Assembly: GCF_022436675.1 (NCBI RefSeq)
Contig: NZ_JAKUJZ010000008.1
Coordinates: forward strand, 62,001 to 126,000
Length of the DNA stretch: 64,000 bases
Direction: 5' to 3'
Source of the DNA: Rheinheimera hassiensis
Lineage (GTDB): Bacteria > Pseudomonadota > Gammaproteobacteria > Enterobacterales > Alteromonadaceae
Shown here: in pieces, positions 19,736 through 29,660 of the stretch
Layout of the letters: each line of letters opens with the position of its first letter
How positions within the stretch are numbered: the first letter of the stretch is position 1
The notes under the pieces: model-generated
The model's database searches: none
The model's input: the letters and a program-made list of their open reading frames with translations, nothing else
What the model was told of the DNA's origin: nothing
Position numbers and translations under genes: made by a program

Positions 19736-21096
19736 GCTGGTTAACTCACCTGAACCCGTTTCACTATCTGGCCGGGCGGATTTTTCTCTGGTTCTGGCTG
19801 GTATTGTTAAGTGCTGTGTTTGCTACTCTGGGCTTATCACGGGCTTTAGTTGAGCAAACCGAAATCCGTCGCTTGCCACATAATGTAATTCAGCAGCTAC
19901 AGCAACAACTTGCACCGCTGGCCGACAGCAAAAACAGTGAGCATTTACTTGCCCGGCTGCAACAAGACAGCCCGGATCGCTGGCTGGTAGTCGATGCGCA
20001 AACCCAAAGCGTGCTAACCCCCCAGCTGTTGCCGCGTGACTTTGATCAGCACTGGCTGACTGAGCTGTCGCAATTATCGCGCCCGCGCTGGCTAAAACAC
20101 CACAACACCTCGCTTGCCGGGCCTTTTATTTTACAGCTTGGTGATGAAACCCTGGCACTGTACCAAAAAAGACAACGCCCGCCGCAGCCATGGTGGCGGC
20201 TGAGCGAAATTCCGCAGCATGTATTAATGTTATTTACCTTACTTATTTCAGCCGTTGCCAGCTTTGTGCTGGCGGTATCCATCTCCCGCCCGCTACGTGA
20301 GCTGTTGCAGCGTAACCTGCAATTTGCCGATGGCCAGCTTAATAGCCGGGTAACCAGCCTGATTAAGCGTAAAGATGAACTGGGACAATTAGGCCACAGC
20401 TTTAATACCATGGCCGAACGCATCAGTGCCCTGTTAACCAATCAGCAGCGCTTACTGCGTGATATCTCGCACGAGTTACGCTCGCCGCTTGCCAGAGCGC
20501 AGCTGGCGCTGGGCTTGACCGAACGTCAGCAAAATCTTGAGCAGGTCCCCAGGCTAAAGCAAGAGCTGGACCGGCTGGATATTATGCTGGATGAACTGCT
20601 GACCTTCAGTAAGCTGGATGCAGGCCAGTATCAGCTGCAACAGCAACGTTTCGATTTAACCGAATTGCTGTCCGATATTATTGATGTTAACCGGGTAGAG
20701 GCGGATGTAAAGCAACAACAAATACTGATGCAAGCGCCGCAACACCTGGAAATAACCGCCGACAGCAGGCTGCTGGCACGGGCCATTGAAAATATTTTGC
20801 GTAACGCCATTAAATACGGGCCGCCAAACAGTGCAATAACCTGTGCTGTCACTCAGCTACAGCAACAACTGGTGTTACAAATTTGCGATCAGGGGCCGGG
20901 TATTGCCACCGATCAGCTTGAGGCAATATTCGAACCCTTCTACCGGGTTTCTGACAGCCGCACCAGCAGCACCGGTGGCACCGGGCTTGGCCTGGCAATA
21001 GTGGCGCAAATAATCCGCCAGCATGGCGGCAAAGTGTATGCAGCCAATGCCGCCGAGCAAGGGCTTTGTATCACTGTGCAGTTACCGCTACACTAG
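19732..21096 (+). CDS. cpxA: Envelope stress sensor kinase CpxA
   Basis: Inner-membrane histidine kinase paired with CpxR. 454 residues: membrane helix ~14-36, a periplasmic sensor ~37-160, second helix ~163-185, HAMP ~186-240, H box RDISHELRSPLARAQLAL with His247, N box ENILRNAIKYG, and G boxes DQGPGIA and GGTGLGLAIV. The length and the ISHELRSPL context match CpxA. The cpxP-like gene upstream and the CpxR box support the assignment. Slightly different sensor sequence from E. coli is expected at this distance. Confidence 0.9.
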   Translation: MSWLTHLNPFHYLAGRIFLWFWLVLLSAVFATLGLSRALVEQTEIRRLPHNVIQQLQQQLAPLADSKNSEHLLARLQQDSPDRWLVVDAQTQSVLTPQLLPRDFDQHWLTELSQLSRPRWLKHHNTSLAGPFILQLGDETLALYQKRQRPPQPWWRLSEIPQHVLMLFTLLISAVASFVLAVSISRPLRELLQRNLQFADGQLNSRVTSLIKRKDELGQLGHSFNTMAERISALLTNQQRLLRDISHELRSPLARAQLALGLTERQQNLEQVPRLKQELDRLDIMLDELLTFSKLDAGQYQLQQQRFDLTELLSDIIDVNRVEADVKQQQILMQAPQHLEITADSRLLARAIENILRNAIKYGPPNSAITCAVTQLQQQLVLQICDQGPGIATDQLEAIFEPFYRVSDSRTSSTGGTGLGLAIVAQIIRQHGGKVYAANAAEQGLCITVQLPLH

Positions 21097-21125
21097 CGCC
21101 ACAATACTGATTAAAAGAGTCTATT

Positions 21126-22130
21126 TTGACAGCAAGTGATTTTCCACAGTGGCAGACCAGCGGTAACGCTGTCGATCTGGCTGACCGCTGGACGCAGCAA
21201 TTACAGCCATTCTGGCAAAATATGACCTCAGGCGTACTTACCAGCAGCGATGGCCTGAAACTGTGTTACCACTACCATCAACACCCCAACACGCGCCATG
21301 CAGTGGTGATCAGCGCAGGCCGGATGGAAATGGCAGTAAAATATGCCGAACTCTGTTTTGAACTCGCCAGTTCAGGCTACAGTGTTTTTTTACTCGACCA
21401 CCGGGGGCAGGGCCTGTCGCAGCGTGAACTGGGCAACCCACATAAAGGTTATGTAGCTGATTTTGTTCTGTATCAGCAAGATTTAGCCCAGTTTATTCAG
21501 CATATTGTGCTGCCAACCGGTCACAGCAGCCATATTGCGCTGGCACACTCAATGGGTTGCGCCATTCTTGCCGGTTATTTACAACAACAGCCGCACCCGT
21601 TTAGTGCTGCCATACTGGCGTCCCCTATGCTGGGTATTTATACCGGCCTGGTGCCAGCCCGTTTCGCCGAACCACTGGCACTGGCATTTGGTGCTGTTAA
21701 CCGGGCGCTTAGTCAGCAGCCCTGGTATTTTCCAGGCCAGCATAATTATCAGGAAAAAGCGTTTGCCAATAACCCCTTAACCAGCAGTGCAGAGCGCTAT
21801 CAGTGGCTACATCAGCTATATCGTACTTACCCCGACGCCAGGCTTGGCGGCGTGACAACCGCCTGGGTTGGTGCAGCCATAATAGCCATGCGGCGCCTGC
21901 AGCAAGAAGCTGCTAAGTGGCACACGCCAGTGTTAATGCTACAAGCCGGTGACGATAAAGTCGTCAGCAATTACGCCCAGCAGCTTTGGTATCAGCAATT
22001 ACCTGCAACGGTTTATCACCGCAGTGTTGTGCTAAGGCCAGCGCGACATGAAATTTTTATGGAAACAGACAGCATCAGGCGACAGGCATTCGCTGCTATT
22101 AATGATTTTCTGGCACAGCTGCCAGGCTAA
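21126..22130 (+). CDS. pldB: Lysophospholipase L2-type alpha/beta hydrolase
   Basis: 334 residues, close to E. coli PldB (340). Uses a TTG start with AAGAG upstream; the next ATG would lose about 35 conserved residues. Nucleophile elbow AHSMGCA (Ser near 139), an upstream [12 protein letters not shown] segment, Asp in AGDDKVVS and His in PARHEIFME complete the triad. PldB hydrolyses 2-acyl lysophospholipids at the inner membrane; substrate here is inferred. It follows cpxA by 29 bases, perhaps by read-through, and trmL comes next. Confidence 0.85.
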   Translation: MTASDFPQWQTSGNAVDLADRWTQQLQPFWQNMTSGVLTSSDGLKLCYHYHQHPNTRHAVVISAGRMEMAVKYAELCFELASSGYSVFLLDHRGQGLSQRELGNPHKGYVADFVLYQQDLAQFIQHIVLPTGHSSHIALAHSMGCAILAGYLQQQPHPFSAAILASPMLGIYTGLVPARFAEPLALAFGAVNRALSQQPWYFPGQHNYQEKAFANNPLTSSAERYQWLHQLYRTYPDARLGGVTTAWVGAAIIAMRRLQQEAAKWHTPVLMLQAGDDKVVSNYAQQLWYQQLPATVYHRSVVLRPARHEIFMETDSIRRQAFAAINDFLAQLPG

Positions 22131-22173
22131 GCTGCTTTTGCTACAATACCGCCTTATTATGCCGGAGAGCCAC

Positions 22174-22641
22174 ATGTTACATATAGTGCTGTTTGAACCC
22201 GAAATTCCGCCGAACACCGGCAATATTATCCGTCTTTGTGCCAATACCGGTTATCAGTTACATCTGATCGAGCCGCTAGGCTTTGAGTGGGACGACAAGC
22301 GGGTAAAACGTGCCGGGCTCGATTACCATGAGTTTGCCGATGTAAAACACTACGCCAGCTTCAGCGACTTTATTGCTAAACTGCAACCAGCCCGCTTATA
22401 TGCCTGCACGACCAAAGGCCATACCCGCCACAGCGATGCCGCCTTTGCCCCGGGCGATGCTCTGGTATTTGGCCCGGAAAGCCGTGGCCTGCCATTAGAG
22501 GTGTTGCAACAAATGCCAACAGAAAACTGGCTGCGTATTCCAATGACAGCCAACAGCCGCTCAATGAATTTATCCAATGCCGTAGCTGTTTTTGTTTATG
22601 AATCATGGCGCCAGCTGGGCTACGCCGGAGCCAGGCAATAA
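22174..22641 (+). CDS. trmL: tRNA (cytidine/uridine(34)-2'-O)-methyltransferase
   Basis: SPOUT methyltransferase that 2'-O-methylates the wobble base of leucine tRNAs using S-adenosylmethionine. The ATG at 22174 with GGAGAG upstream gives 155 residues, the normal size; an open frame extends upstream into pldB and is discarded. The N-terminal [20 protein letters not shown], the knot motifs [10 protein letters not shown] and [19 protein letters not shown] are all diagnostic. Confidence 0.96.
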   Translation: MLHIVLFEPEIPPNTGNIIRLCANTGYQLHLIEPLGFEWDDKRVKRAGLDYHEFADVKHYASFSDFIAKLQPARLYACTTKGHTRHSDAAFAPGDALVFGPESRGLPLEVLQQMPTENWLRIPMTANSRSMNLSNAVAVFVYESWRQLGYAGARQ

Positions 22642-22724
22642 CAACCCGTAATAGCATTTGCATATAGTAAAAGACTCCGGCTATATTTAGAGTTGTTTTT
22701 ATCGATAACAAGGATGTCGATACT

Positions 22725-24560
22725 ATGCCGCTGTCTGGTTGGCTGCTCTTGTCTGCTGTGTTACCGCTGCCAGCAGCTGTTGCTTTGAGTGGAGATACTC
22801 ACGCTATGCTACTGGCACTAACCGTATTACTGCTGTTGATTATTGTACTTAGCCTGTACAACCGCAAACTGATGCACAACAATAAAGCCGCTGATTCTGA
22901 ACAGCAGATACTGAAAAACTTGCTTGATCAGTCGGCTGAATTCATTGCGGTTCTGGACAGCAATTTAGAGCCCACTTACCTGAACCCGGCTTTTTCATCC
23001 GTTATTCCAGTCCAGCAATATCCACTAGCGGTTTTTAAAGACGAAGAAGGCGATGTTTTGCTGCTTAACGAGATTGCCAGGCAACCACATTGGCAAGGTG
23101 AGGCCTGGCTGCAGCTTACACAGAATGAAAGACGCATGCCGATAGCATTAACAATGACCCACCATCAGAATAGTGGTAGTTACTTGCTAACCGGGCGTGA
23201 TATCAGCAGCTGTAAGCGAAAGCAAACCGAACAAGACGCTGATTATATTTACGATACTGACACCGGCCTTTTTACGCCATTACTGCTTAATCAATTTATT
23301 CAGACCGCGATACACAGCACCACATCCAGACAACCCCAATTTGCTATCTTCCTGATCAAGTACAATCAGGTATTAAGTTATATGGTCGCTGCCCCCCAAG
23401 GCAAAGTGCCTGATGTGATTCGCAGCCTCAGCGCACAGTTAAAACAATACAGCAGCAAAGGTGCAGTAGTTGCCAGATACAATACCGATACACTGGCCAT
23501 ACTGGTCCCCGCACACCTATGCTCTACCCAAATTGAAGTGAACCTGAACCGGCTGGCACAAAAAATGTTGCTGGCTGCCGATCAGGCTGCACAAGAATTT
23601 AAGCAATCAGCTTTACAAAGCTATATTGGCATCAGCATTTATCCTTTGGACGGTGCAACCCCGGCAATGCTGCTAAGTAGTGCTTCAACAGCCGTCTGCA
23701 ACGCCGCCAGGCTGGGGCGCAGTAATATGCAGTTTGCCAATAGCCGGTATCAGCTTAAAGCGCCGGAATATCTCACGCTGGAAGCAGAGTTACTAAAAGC
23801 ACAGGATAATGACGAATTCGATGTTTATTATCAACCGCGGCTCAGCATTGGCAGCAACCGTGTTGTCGGTTATGAGGCTTTGCTGCGCTGGCACAATCCG
23901 AAACGCGGCATACTGGCGCCCCAGTATTTTCTTAATATCGCGGATGATACCGGTCAGGTGGTTGCCTTGGATAAACTGGTTTTCCGTAAGTGCTGCCAGC
24001 AACTGAAGCACTGGCAACAAACCGGTATCAGCCGTGGCCGTATCTCCTTGAATATCTCAACCCTGAGCTTTCGCCAGCAAGATTTTGTCAGCACGCTACA
24101 GCAACAACTGGAAGAGTCGCAGTTAACAGCAGAGCTGTTTGAACTGGAGCTGCATGAAGATATTTTCCTACAACCCGACAGCACCATAAACACCACGTTA
24201 CAGCAGCTTATTACACTGGGCTTTCATTTAACGCTGGATAATTTTGGCCAGGGCGTGTCGTCATTGTCTGTGTTGCGCGAGTACCCACTGCACAGTCTGA
24301 AAATAGCGCAGAGCTATATCCGGGATATGGAACACAATGAGCAACAGCGTAATATAACGGCCAGCCTGATCCGACTGGCGTCTTATTTACAAATAGATGT
24401 GATAGCAACCGGTATTGAAAATGAAATGCAGGCGTACCTGTTGCATGTGATGGGTTGTGATATTTTACAGGGCCACTTATTCAGTAAAGCACTGCCAGCA
24501 AGCGAAGTGCCCGCTTTGCTGGCAAGAGAAAACCGGCTACTACGTAAAGAAGTTAGCTAG
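22725..24560 (+). CDS. Membrane PAS-GGDEF-EAL protein with both cyclic-di-GMP domains degenerate
   Basis: 611 residues: one or two N-terminal membrane segments (~1-50), a PAS-like region (~60-150), a GGDEF-fold region (~170-340) and an EAL domain (~350-600). At the GGDEF signature position the sequence reads RYNTDTLAIL (about 250), so diguanylate cyclase activity is not expected. In the EAL domain EALLRW and the final GCDILQGH are kept, but DDFG reads DNFG, LKIDRS reads LKIAQS and AEGVE reads ATGIE, so several metal/catalytic residues are missing. Likely a ligand-binding or protein-interacting regulator rather than an enzyme, in the manner of CsrD; orthology to CsrD is not claimed. Confidence 0.82.
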   Translation: MPLSGWLLLSAVLPLPAAVALSGDTHAMLLALTVLLLLIIVLSLYNRKLMHNNKAADSEQQILKNLLDQSAEFIAVLDSNLEPTYLNPAFSSVIPVQQYPLAVFKDEEGDVLLLNEIARQPHWQGEAWLQLTQNERRMPIALTMTHHQNSGSYLLTGRDISSCKRKQTEQDADYIYDTDTGLFTPLLLNQFIQTAIHSTTSRQPQFAIFLIKYNQVLSYMVAAPQGKVPDVIRSLSAQLKQYSSKGAVVARYNTDTLAILVPAHLCSTQIEVNLNRLAQKMLLAADQAAQEFKQSALQSYIGISIYPLDGATPAMLLSSASTAVCNAARLGRSNMQFANSRYQLKAPEYLTLEAELLKAQDNDEFDVYYQPRLSIGSNRVVGYEALLRWHNPKRGILAPQYFLNIADDTGQVVALDKLVFRKCCQQLKHWQQTGISRGRISLNISTLSFRQQDFVSTLQQQLEESQLTAELFELELHEDIFLQPDSTINTTLQQLITLGFHLTLDNFGQGVSSLSVLREYPLHSLKIAQSYIRDMEHNEQQRNITASLIRLASYLQIDVIATGIENEMQAYLLHVMGCDILQGHLFSKALPASEVPALLARENRLLRKEVS

Positions 24561-24569
24561 TAAAACGTG

Positions 24570-24588
24570 GTTAACTTAAGTAGTTAAC
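24570..24588. terminator. Inverted repeat between converging genes
   Basis: GTTAACT-TAAGT-AGTTAAC lies between the ends of the EAL-domain gene and gpsA. A symmetrical 7-bp stem that could serve both strands; AT-rich and without a T run, so weak evidence. Confidence 0.35.
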
Positions 24589-24601
24589 TGCGTCACTCAC
24601 T

Positions 24602-25609
24602 CTAAGTAACTTCGTCGCGTTTTTCCCGGCCCAGTAAATCCAGTGCGGCCAGTTTGGCATCTTTGCCCTGATACAACACCTGATAGATCTGCTCAGTAAT
24701 CGGCATTTCCACACCGACACGCTGCGCCAGATTAAACACCTCTTTGGCGTTGCGGTACCCTTCAACCACCTGGCCGATGGCCTGTACAGCCTCCTCAACG
24801 CCTTTGCCCTGCCCCAGCAGTAAACCAAAGCGCCGGTTGCGTGACTGGTTGTCGGTACAGGTAAGCACTAAATCGCCCAACCCGGCCATACCCATAAAGG
24901 TGTCTTTTTTGGCGCCAAGCGCACAGCCTAAGCGGCACATCTCGGTAATACCACGGGTAATTAATGCCGTGCGGGCGTTAGCACCAAAGCCAATACCATC
25001 GGCCATACCGGCACCAATGGCAATCACATTCTTTACTGCGCCACCTAACTGAACACCGATAAAATCGGGGTTAGTATACACTCTGAAGCTTTTTGCACAG
25101 TGCAGTAAGTCTGATAACTCGCGGATAAACTCAGGATCGGTTGATGACAACGAGATAGCCGTGGGCAAGCCCATGGCCATTTCTTTGGCAAAAGTTGGGC
25201 CCGAGAATACCGCCAGCGATACCTGTTCGCCCAGAATATCCCGTGCCACATCCTGCAACAGCCGGCCAGTGTCGGGCTCCAGGCCTTTGGTGGCCCAGGC
25301 CACACGGCCATTAACCTGCAAATGCGGTTTAATCAGCTGTAATGTGTCAGCAAAGGCATGGCTTGGTACCACAATCAGAATGTCGCGGCTGCTGGCAACA
25401 ACATCAGCTAAGTTTGAGCTTACTTGCAATGTATCGGGCAGGCGGATGTCAGGCAGGTATTTCTGGTTAACTCTGTGCTCAGCCATTTGGGCCATTTCCG
25501 GCACATTACGGCCCCACAAACTAATGGTGTTACCGTTACGCGCCAGACAAATAGCCAAAGCAGTGCCATAAGACCCTGCTCCGATCACAGCAATTGCTGA
25601 AGGCTGCAT
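24602..25609 (-). CDS. gpsA: Glycerol-3-phosphate dehydrogenase [NAD(P)+]
   Basis: Reduces dihydroxyacetone phosphate to sn-glycerol 3-phosphate for phospholipid synthesis. 335 residues, standard. N-terminal Rossmann motif [33 protein letters not shown], and the catalytic-lysine region [14 protein letters not shown], followed by [13 protein letters not shown]. It is last in the yibN-grxC-secB-gpsA operon, three bases after secB, as in E. coli. Confidence 0.98.
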   Translation of the reverse strand: MQPSAIAVIGAGSYGTALAICLARNGNTISLWGRNVPEMAQMAEHRVNQKYLPDIRLPDTLQVSSNLADVVASSRDILIVVPSHAFADTLQLIKPHLQVNGRVAWATKGLEPDTGRLLQDVARDILGEQVSLAVFSGPTFAKEMAMGLPTAISLSSTDPEFIRELSDLLHCAKSFRVYTNPDFIGVQLGGAVKNVIAIGAGMADGIGFGANARTALITRGITEMCRLGCALGAKKDTFMGMAGLGDLVLTCTDNQSRNRRFGLLLGQGKGVEEAVQAIGQVVEGYRNAKEVFNLAQRVGVEMPITEQIYQVLYQGKDAKLAALDLLGREKRDEVT

Positions 25610-25612
25610 TAT

Positions 25613-26098
25613 TTAAGCGTCTGCCTTCACGCCTTGCATATCCGCCTGGCGTTTTTGCAAATATTGCGCAAACAGCGCATCGAAATTCACCGGAGCCAGG
25701 TTCAGCTGCGGGAAAGTACCACGGTTCACCAGATTAGATACGGCTTCACGGGCATAAGGGAATAACGTATTTGGGCAGAACGACGCTAACATATGCGCCA
25801 TTTGTGAGTCTTCCAGCTGGCCGATAGAGAAAATACCCGCTTGCTGAACTTCACACAAAAACGCCACTTCGCCTTCTACTTTGGTGGTTACTGTCAGAGA
25901 TAACACCACCTGATACACGTTGTCTTCCAGCTTTTCGCTACGGGTATCCAGATCCAGTTGCACTTCTGGTTTCCATTCTTTACGGAAAATAGCAGGTGCG
26001 TTAGGTGCTTCAAACGAAATGTCTTTTACGAAAATACGCTGGATAGAAAATTGTAAACCCTGCTCAGTGGCAACGCCGTTTACTTGTTGTTCGGCCAT
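25613..26098 (-). CDS. secB: Protein-export chaperone SecB
   Basis: Tetrameric cytoplasmic chaperone that keeps precursors unfolded and hands them to SecA. 161 residues. Characteristic segments: [46 protein letters not shown] (given here as the landmark region 63-91), and [27 protein letters not shown] site precedes the ATG. Sits between grxC and gpsA. Confidence 0.97.
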   Translation of the reverse strand: MAEQQVNGVATEQGLQFSIQRIFVKDISFEAPNAPAIFRKEWKPEVQLDLDTRSEKLEDNVYQVVLSLTVTTKVEGEVAFLCEVQQAGIFSIGQLEDSQMAHMLASFCPNTLFPYAREAVSNLVNRGTFPQLNLAPVNFDALFAQYLQKRQADMQGVKADA

Positions 26099-26118
26099 GA
26101 TAATTCCTATTTTTTTAT

Positions 26119-26376
26119 TTATGACTGTAATAAAGGATCGAGCTTGCCTGCCGCATCAAGCGCCAGCATGTCATCACATCCACCAATATGCTGCTCGCCG
26201 ATAAAAATCTGTGGCACTGTTGTGCGCCCGGCAGCGCGTTCGATCATCTGGGGGCGCAGCTCGGGTTGCTCATCAATACGAATTTCCTGATAGGCCACAC
26301 CTTTATTGTCCAGCACCGACTTAGCGCGAACACAATAAGGACAATAGGCCTTAGTGTAAATAGTGACTTGCGACAT
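26119..26376 (-). CDS. grxC: Glutaredoxin 3
   Basis: 85-residue dithiol glutaredoxin; reduces disulfides with glutathione and serves ribonucleotide reductase and other targets. Active site YCPYC with Cys12 and Cys15, then [18 protein letters not shown] with the cis-Pro and glutathione-binding GG. The ATG at 26376 has GAGG seven bases upstream; a TTG at 26379 is in frame but less likely. It follows the rhodanese gene without a gap. Confidence 0.96.
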   Translation of the reverse strand: MSQVTIYTKAYCPYCVRAKSVLDNKGVAYQEIRIDEQPELRPQMIERAAGRTTVPQIFIGEQHIGGCDDMLALDAAGKLDPLLQS

Positions 26377-26379
26377 CAA

Positions 26380-26820
26380 TTACCTCTTCGATTTGACGAC
26401 CGGCAAACTGGCACCTGTCCAGCTTCCCATACCGCCCTGTAATATAGATACAGTAGTAAAGCCCTGCTTAACTAAACTGGAAGCTGCTTTTGATGCGGTC
26501 ATTCCAGCCTGACATACCACAATAATGGGCACGTCTTTTTGCTTTTCAAGCCCGGCCAGCTGTTGTTTTTCAATATCGGCCAGTGGTAAGTGCTTAGCGC
26601 CGGTAATATGGCCTTTGGCAAAATCGGCTTCAGTGCGGATATCCAGCACCACCGCATTGTTGCGATTTACCTGCAATGTCAGCTCTGTGGGTGATATCTG
26701 CTTTATCGCAGAAAAACGCGACTTGATCAGGCTGGTGATTAACATAATAAATAACACCACCCAAACTGCACTTAAGATCGGATGATTAGTAACAAACTCT
26801 ATATACTGCTGCATACTCAT
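26380..26820 (-). CDS. yibN: Membrane-anchored rhodanese-like protein (YibN)
   Basis: 146 residues with one N-terminal membrane helix (about 14-33) and a single rhodanese domain (about 45-140). The active-site loop VVCQAGMTASKA holds Cys103, so sulfur transfer is possible. First gene of the yibN-grxC-secB-gpsA operon and divergent from gpmI, exactly as in E. coli. YibN has lately been tied to membrane protein insertion; a role here is inferred from synteny with secB. Confidence 0.93.
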   Translation of the reverse strand: MSMQQYIEFVTNHPILSAVWVVLFIMLITSLIKSRFSAIKQISPTELTLQVNRNNAVVLDIRTEADFAKGHITGAKHLPLADIEKQQLAGLEKQKDVPIIVVCQAGMTASKAASSLVKQGFTTVSILQGGMGSWTGASLPVVKSKR

Positions 26821-26972
26821 TCTGCTTATCGGAAAATAAACCAGCGCAGAGTATACTCAGTTTGCCAGCCCTGAGCCAGCGCACTGCCGATACAGGGCTG
26901 GAGAATTGCGCAAAATTCGGTAAGATAGCCATTCCCTTTATCCGCATGTCTTAGCTAAACAACGGAGCACAC

Positions 26973-28517
26973 ATGACCAGTCGCAAAAAACCTTTGGTAT
27001 TATTAATTCTCGATGGCTGGGGTCACCGTGAAGAAACCAGCAACAATGCGATTGCCCAGGCCAACACTCCGGTAATGGACCAGTTATGGCGCGATTACCC
27101 GCATACGCTGATTTCAGGCTCAGGACTGGATGTCGGCCTGCCTGACGGCCAGATGGGTAACTCAGAGGTCGGCCACGTTAATCTGGGCTCTGGCCGCGTG
27201 GTATATCAGGATTTTACCCGTATTACTAAAGCCATCAGCGATGGTGACTTTTTCACCAACCCGGTACTGACAACGGCAGTAAACACTGCCGCCAAGCAAC
27301 AAAAAGCAGTACATATTATGGGGTTGCTGTCACCAGGCGGCGTACACAGCCATGAAGACCATCTGTTGGCCATGATTAAACTGGCTGAACAACAAGGTGC
27401 AGGCCCGGTTTATTTGCATGCCTTTCTTGATGGCCGCGACACCCCGCCACGCAGTGCTCTGGCCTCGCTGGAAAAAATCCAGGCACATTTTGCCAGCAGC
27501 GGCAGTGGCCAGATCGCCTCTGTAATTGGCCGCTACTTTGCCATGGACCGCGACAAACGCTGGGACCGGGTGCAAAAAGCCTATGATCTGCTCACTCAGG
27601 GCAAAGCCGCTTTTCAGGCGGCAGATGCTGTCACCGCGTTACAGCAAGCTTACCAGCGTGATGAAAATGACGAATTTGTCAAAGCCACCGCTATAGTAGG
27701 TAAAGATGGTAAACCGGTAAAAATGCAGGACGGCGACGCACTGATTTTTATGAACTTCCGCGCTGATCGGGCACGCCAGTTTAGCCGCGCTTTTATCAAT
27801 GATGATTTTGATGGCTTTAAGCGCGAATACCGCCCGGCTCTGAGTAGTTTTGTTATGCTGACAGAATATGCCGCCGACATTAAAGCGCCTTGTGCCTATC
27901 CACCAGAAAGCCTGAATAATGTACTGGGTGAGTGGCTGGCAAAACATAATAAAACCCAGTTACGCATCTCAGAAACTGAAAAATACGCCCATGTTACCTT
28001 TTTCTTCAGTGGTGGCCGTGAAGAGCTGTTCAGCGGCGAGCAACGTATTCTGATTGACTCACCCAAAGTAGCCACTTACGACCTGCAACCAGAAATGAGC
28101 TCAGCTGAGCTGACAGATAAACTGGTAGCCGCGATTCATAGCAGCGAATTTGACGTTATTATCTGTAACTACCCCAATGGCGATATGGTTGGCCACACTG
28201 GCATTATGTCTGCAGCGATTAAAGCCGTTGAAGCTGTCGACGCCTGTATCGGCCGTGTTGTTGCCGCGTTGCAGGAAGTGGGTGGTGAATGTCTGATCAC
28301 TGCAGACCACGGCAATGCAGAACAAATGCTGGACACTGAATCTGGTCAGGCTCATACCGCTCACACCAGCGGGCCGGTACCGCTAATTTATGTTGGACGC
28401 CAGGCAACAGTCGTTGAGGGCGGTATTCTGAGTGATATCGCTCCTACAATGTTGCATTTAATGTCGATGCCAGTGCCTGCCGAGATGACAGGTAAAGTAC
28501 TGATGCAGCTAAAATAG
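26973..28517 (+). CDS. gpmI: 2,3-bisphosphoglycerate-independent phosphoglycerate mutase
   Basis: Glycolytic/gluconeogenic interconversion of 3- and 2-phosphoglycerate by an Mn-dependent alkaline-phosphatase-fold enzyme. 514 residues. N-terminal [13 protein letters not shown] with a metal-binding Asp, the phospho-serine loop [39 protein letters not shown] and [15 protein letters not shown] six bases before the ATG. First gene of gpmI-envC-yibQ. Also named gpmM. Confidence 0.98.
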   Translation: MTSRKKPLVLLILDGWGHREETSNNAIAQANTPVMDQLWRDYPHTLISGSGLDVGLPDGQMGNSEVGHVNLGSGRVVYQDFTRITKAISDGDFFTNPVLTTAVNTAAKQQKAVHIMGLLSPGGVHSHEDHLLAMIKLAEQQGAGPVYLHAFLDGRDTPPRSALASLEKIQAHFASSGSGQIASVIGRYFAMDRDKRWDRVQKAYDLLTQGKAAFQAADAVTALQQAYQRDENDEFVKATAIVGKDGKPVKMQDGDALIFMNFRADRARQFSRAFINDDFDGFKREYRPALSSFVMLTEYAADIKAPCAYPPESLNNVLGEWLAKHNKTQLRISETEKYAHVTFFFSGGREELFSGEQRILIDSPKVATYDLQPEMSSAELTDKLVAAIHSSEFDVIICNYPNGDMVGHTGIMSAAIKAVEAVDACIGRVVAALQEVGGECLITADHGNAEQMLDTESGQAHTAHTSGPVPLIYVGRQATVVEGGILSDIAPTMLHLMSMPVPAEMTGKVLMQLK

Positions 28518-29657
28518 ATGCTTCTACTCTGTGTAAAACGCTTCATACAGCAGTCTTGTTGGCTGCTGTGCTTTTGCTTGCCCGCCACTGTAGTTGCCCA
28601 ACAGCAGGAGCAAGAGCTGGCAGAAGTTAAACAGCAAATACAGCAAACAGAAAAAGAAGTTAAACAGCAGCAAAAGCAGCTGGAGCAAGCTGAAAAAAAG
28701 CTGCAACAGTCGGATAAAGCACTAGCAGAAGCGTCAACCGAAGTACGCGAAACCGAGCAACAACGCCAGCAACTTATTGCGCGCGAGCAACAGTTGCTTA
28801 AGCAAAAAACAGAGCTGGAGCAAAGTCTGCAACAGCAGCAAAAGCTGCTGGCATCACAGTTAAAAAGTGCTTATAGCCTGGGGCAACACGACTACAGCCG
28901 CATGCTGCTAAACCAGCAGGACTCAGGCAAGCTGGAGCGTGTGCTCAGTTACTACCAGTACTTTAACCGGGCCCGTATGCAACAACTGGCCGAACTTAAC
29001 AACACCATTAGCCAACTACAACAGGTTCTGTCTGAGCTGAGCGAAAAACAGCAACAACTGGCACAAACTCTGACAGTACTGCAGCAGCAGCAACAGCAAC
29101 TGCTTGGCGCTAAAACCGAGCAACAACAAGCCGTTGGCCGGTTACAGGCCATGTTAAAGCAACAAGGCCGGCAGTTGGATTACCTGCGCCAGAACGAAGC
29201 CAGCCTGCAAAGCAAACTGGAAGAGCTGCGCCGGCTGGCACAGCAAGCCCGTGAACTGGCAGGGTTAACAAAAAATAAAGGCAAGCTGACCTGGCCACTG
29301 CAAGGCAGTTTGTTGCAACGCTTTGGCGAAAGCCGTCAGGGCGGTATATCATCGCGTGGTATTCTGATCCAAAGTACAGAAGGTCAAGCCGTTAAAGCCG
29401 TTGCTGATGGTCAGGTCATTTATGCTGACTGGCTTAAAGGTTATGGCTGGGTCATCGTGCTGGACCATGGCGCTGGTTTTATGAGCCTGTATGGCCATAA
29501 TCAAAACTTACTGAAAAAACCAGGCACCCGTATCAGTGCAGGTGAAACCATTGCCCTGGCAGGCACCAGCGGTGGCCAGTCCTCTGCCGGGCTGTATTTT
29601 GAGATCCGCAATAAAGGTGAGGCGGTTAACCCGCTACAATGGCTCAGCAGGAATTAG
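28518..29657 (+). CDS. envC: Murein hydrolase activator EnvC
   Basis: Periplasmic divisome-linked protein that activates the amidases AmiA/AmiB during cell separation. 379 residues: signal peptide through about 28 (ending VVAQ), a long Gln-rich coiled coil to about 240, and a degenerate LytM/M23 domain (~260-375) with FGESRQGGISSRGILI, LDHGAGFMSLYGHNQ and GQSSAGLYFEIR. It lacks the complete M23 zinc set (the first His is replaced in this region), fitting an activator rather than an enzyme. The ATG touches the gpmI stop. FtsE/FtsX, which recruit EnvC in E. coli, are encoded nearby on the other strand. Confidence 0.95.
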   Translation: MLLLCVKRFIQQSCWLLCFCLPATVVAQQQEQELAEVKQQIQQTEKEVKQQQKQLEQAEKKLQQSDKALAEASTEVRETEQQRQQLIAREQQLLKQKTELEQSLQQQQKLLASQLKSAYSLGQHDYSRMLLNQQDSGKLERVLSYYQYFNRARMQQLAELNNTISQLQQVLSELSEKQQQLAQTLTVLQQQQQQLLGAKTEQQQAVGRLQAMLKQQGRQLDYLRQNEASLQSKLEELRRLAQQARELAGLTKNKGKLTWPLQGSLLQRFGESRQGGISSRGILIQSTEGQAVKAVADGQVIYADWLKGYGWVIVLDHGAGFMSLYGHNQNLLKKPGTRISAGETIALAGTSGGQSSAGLYFEIRNKGEAVNPLQWLSRN

Positions 29658-29660
29658 CGG

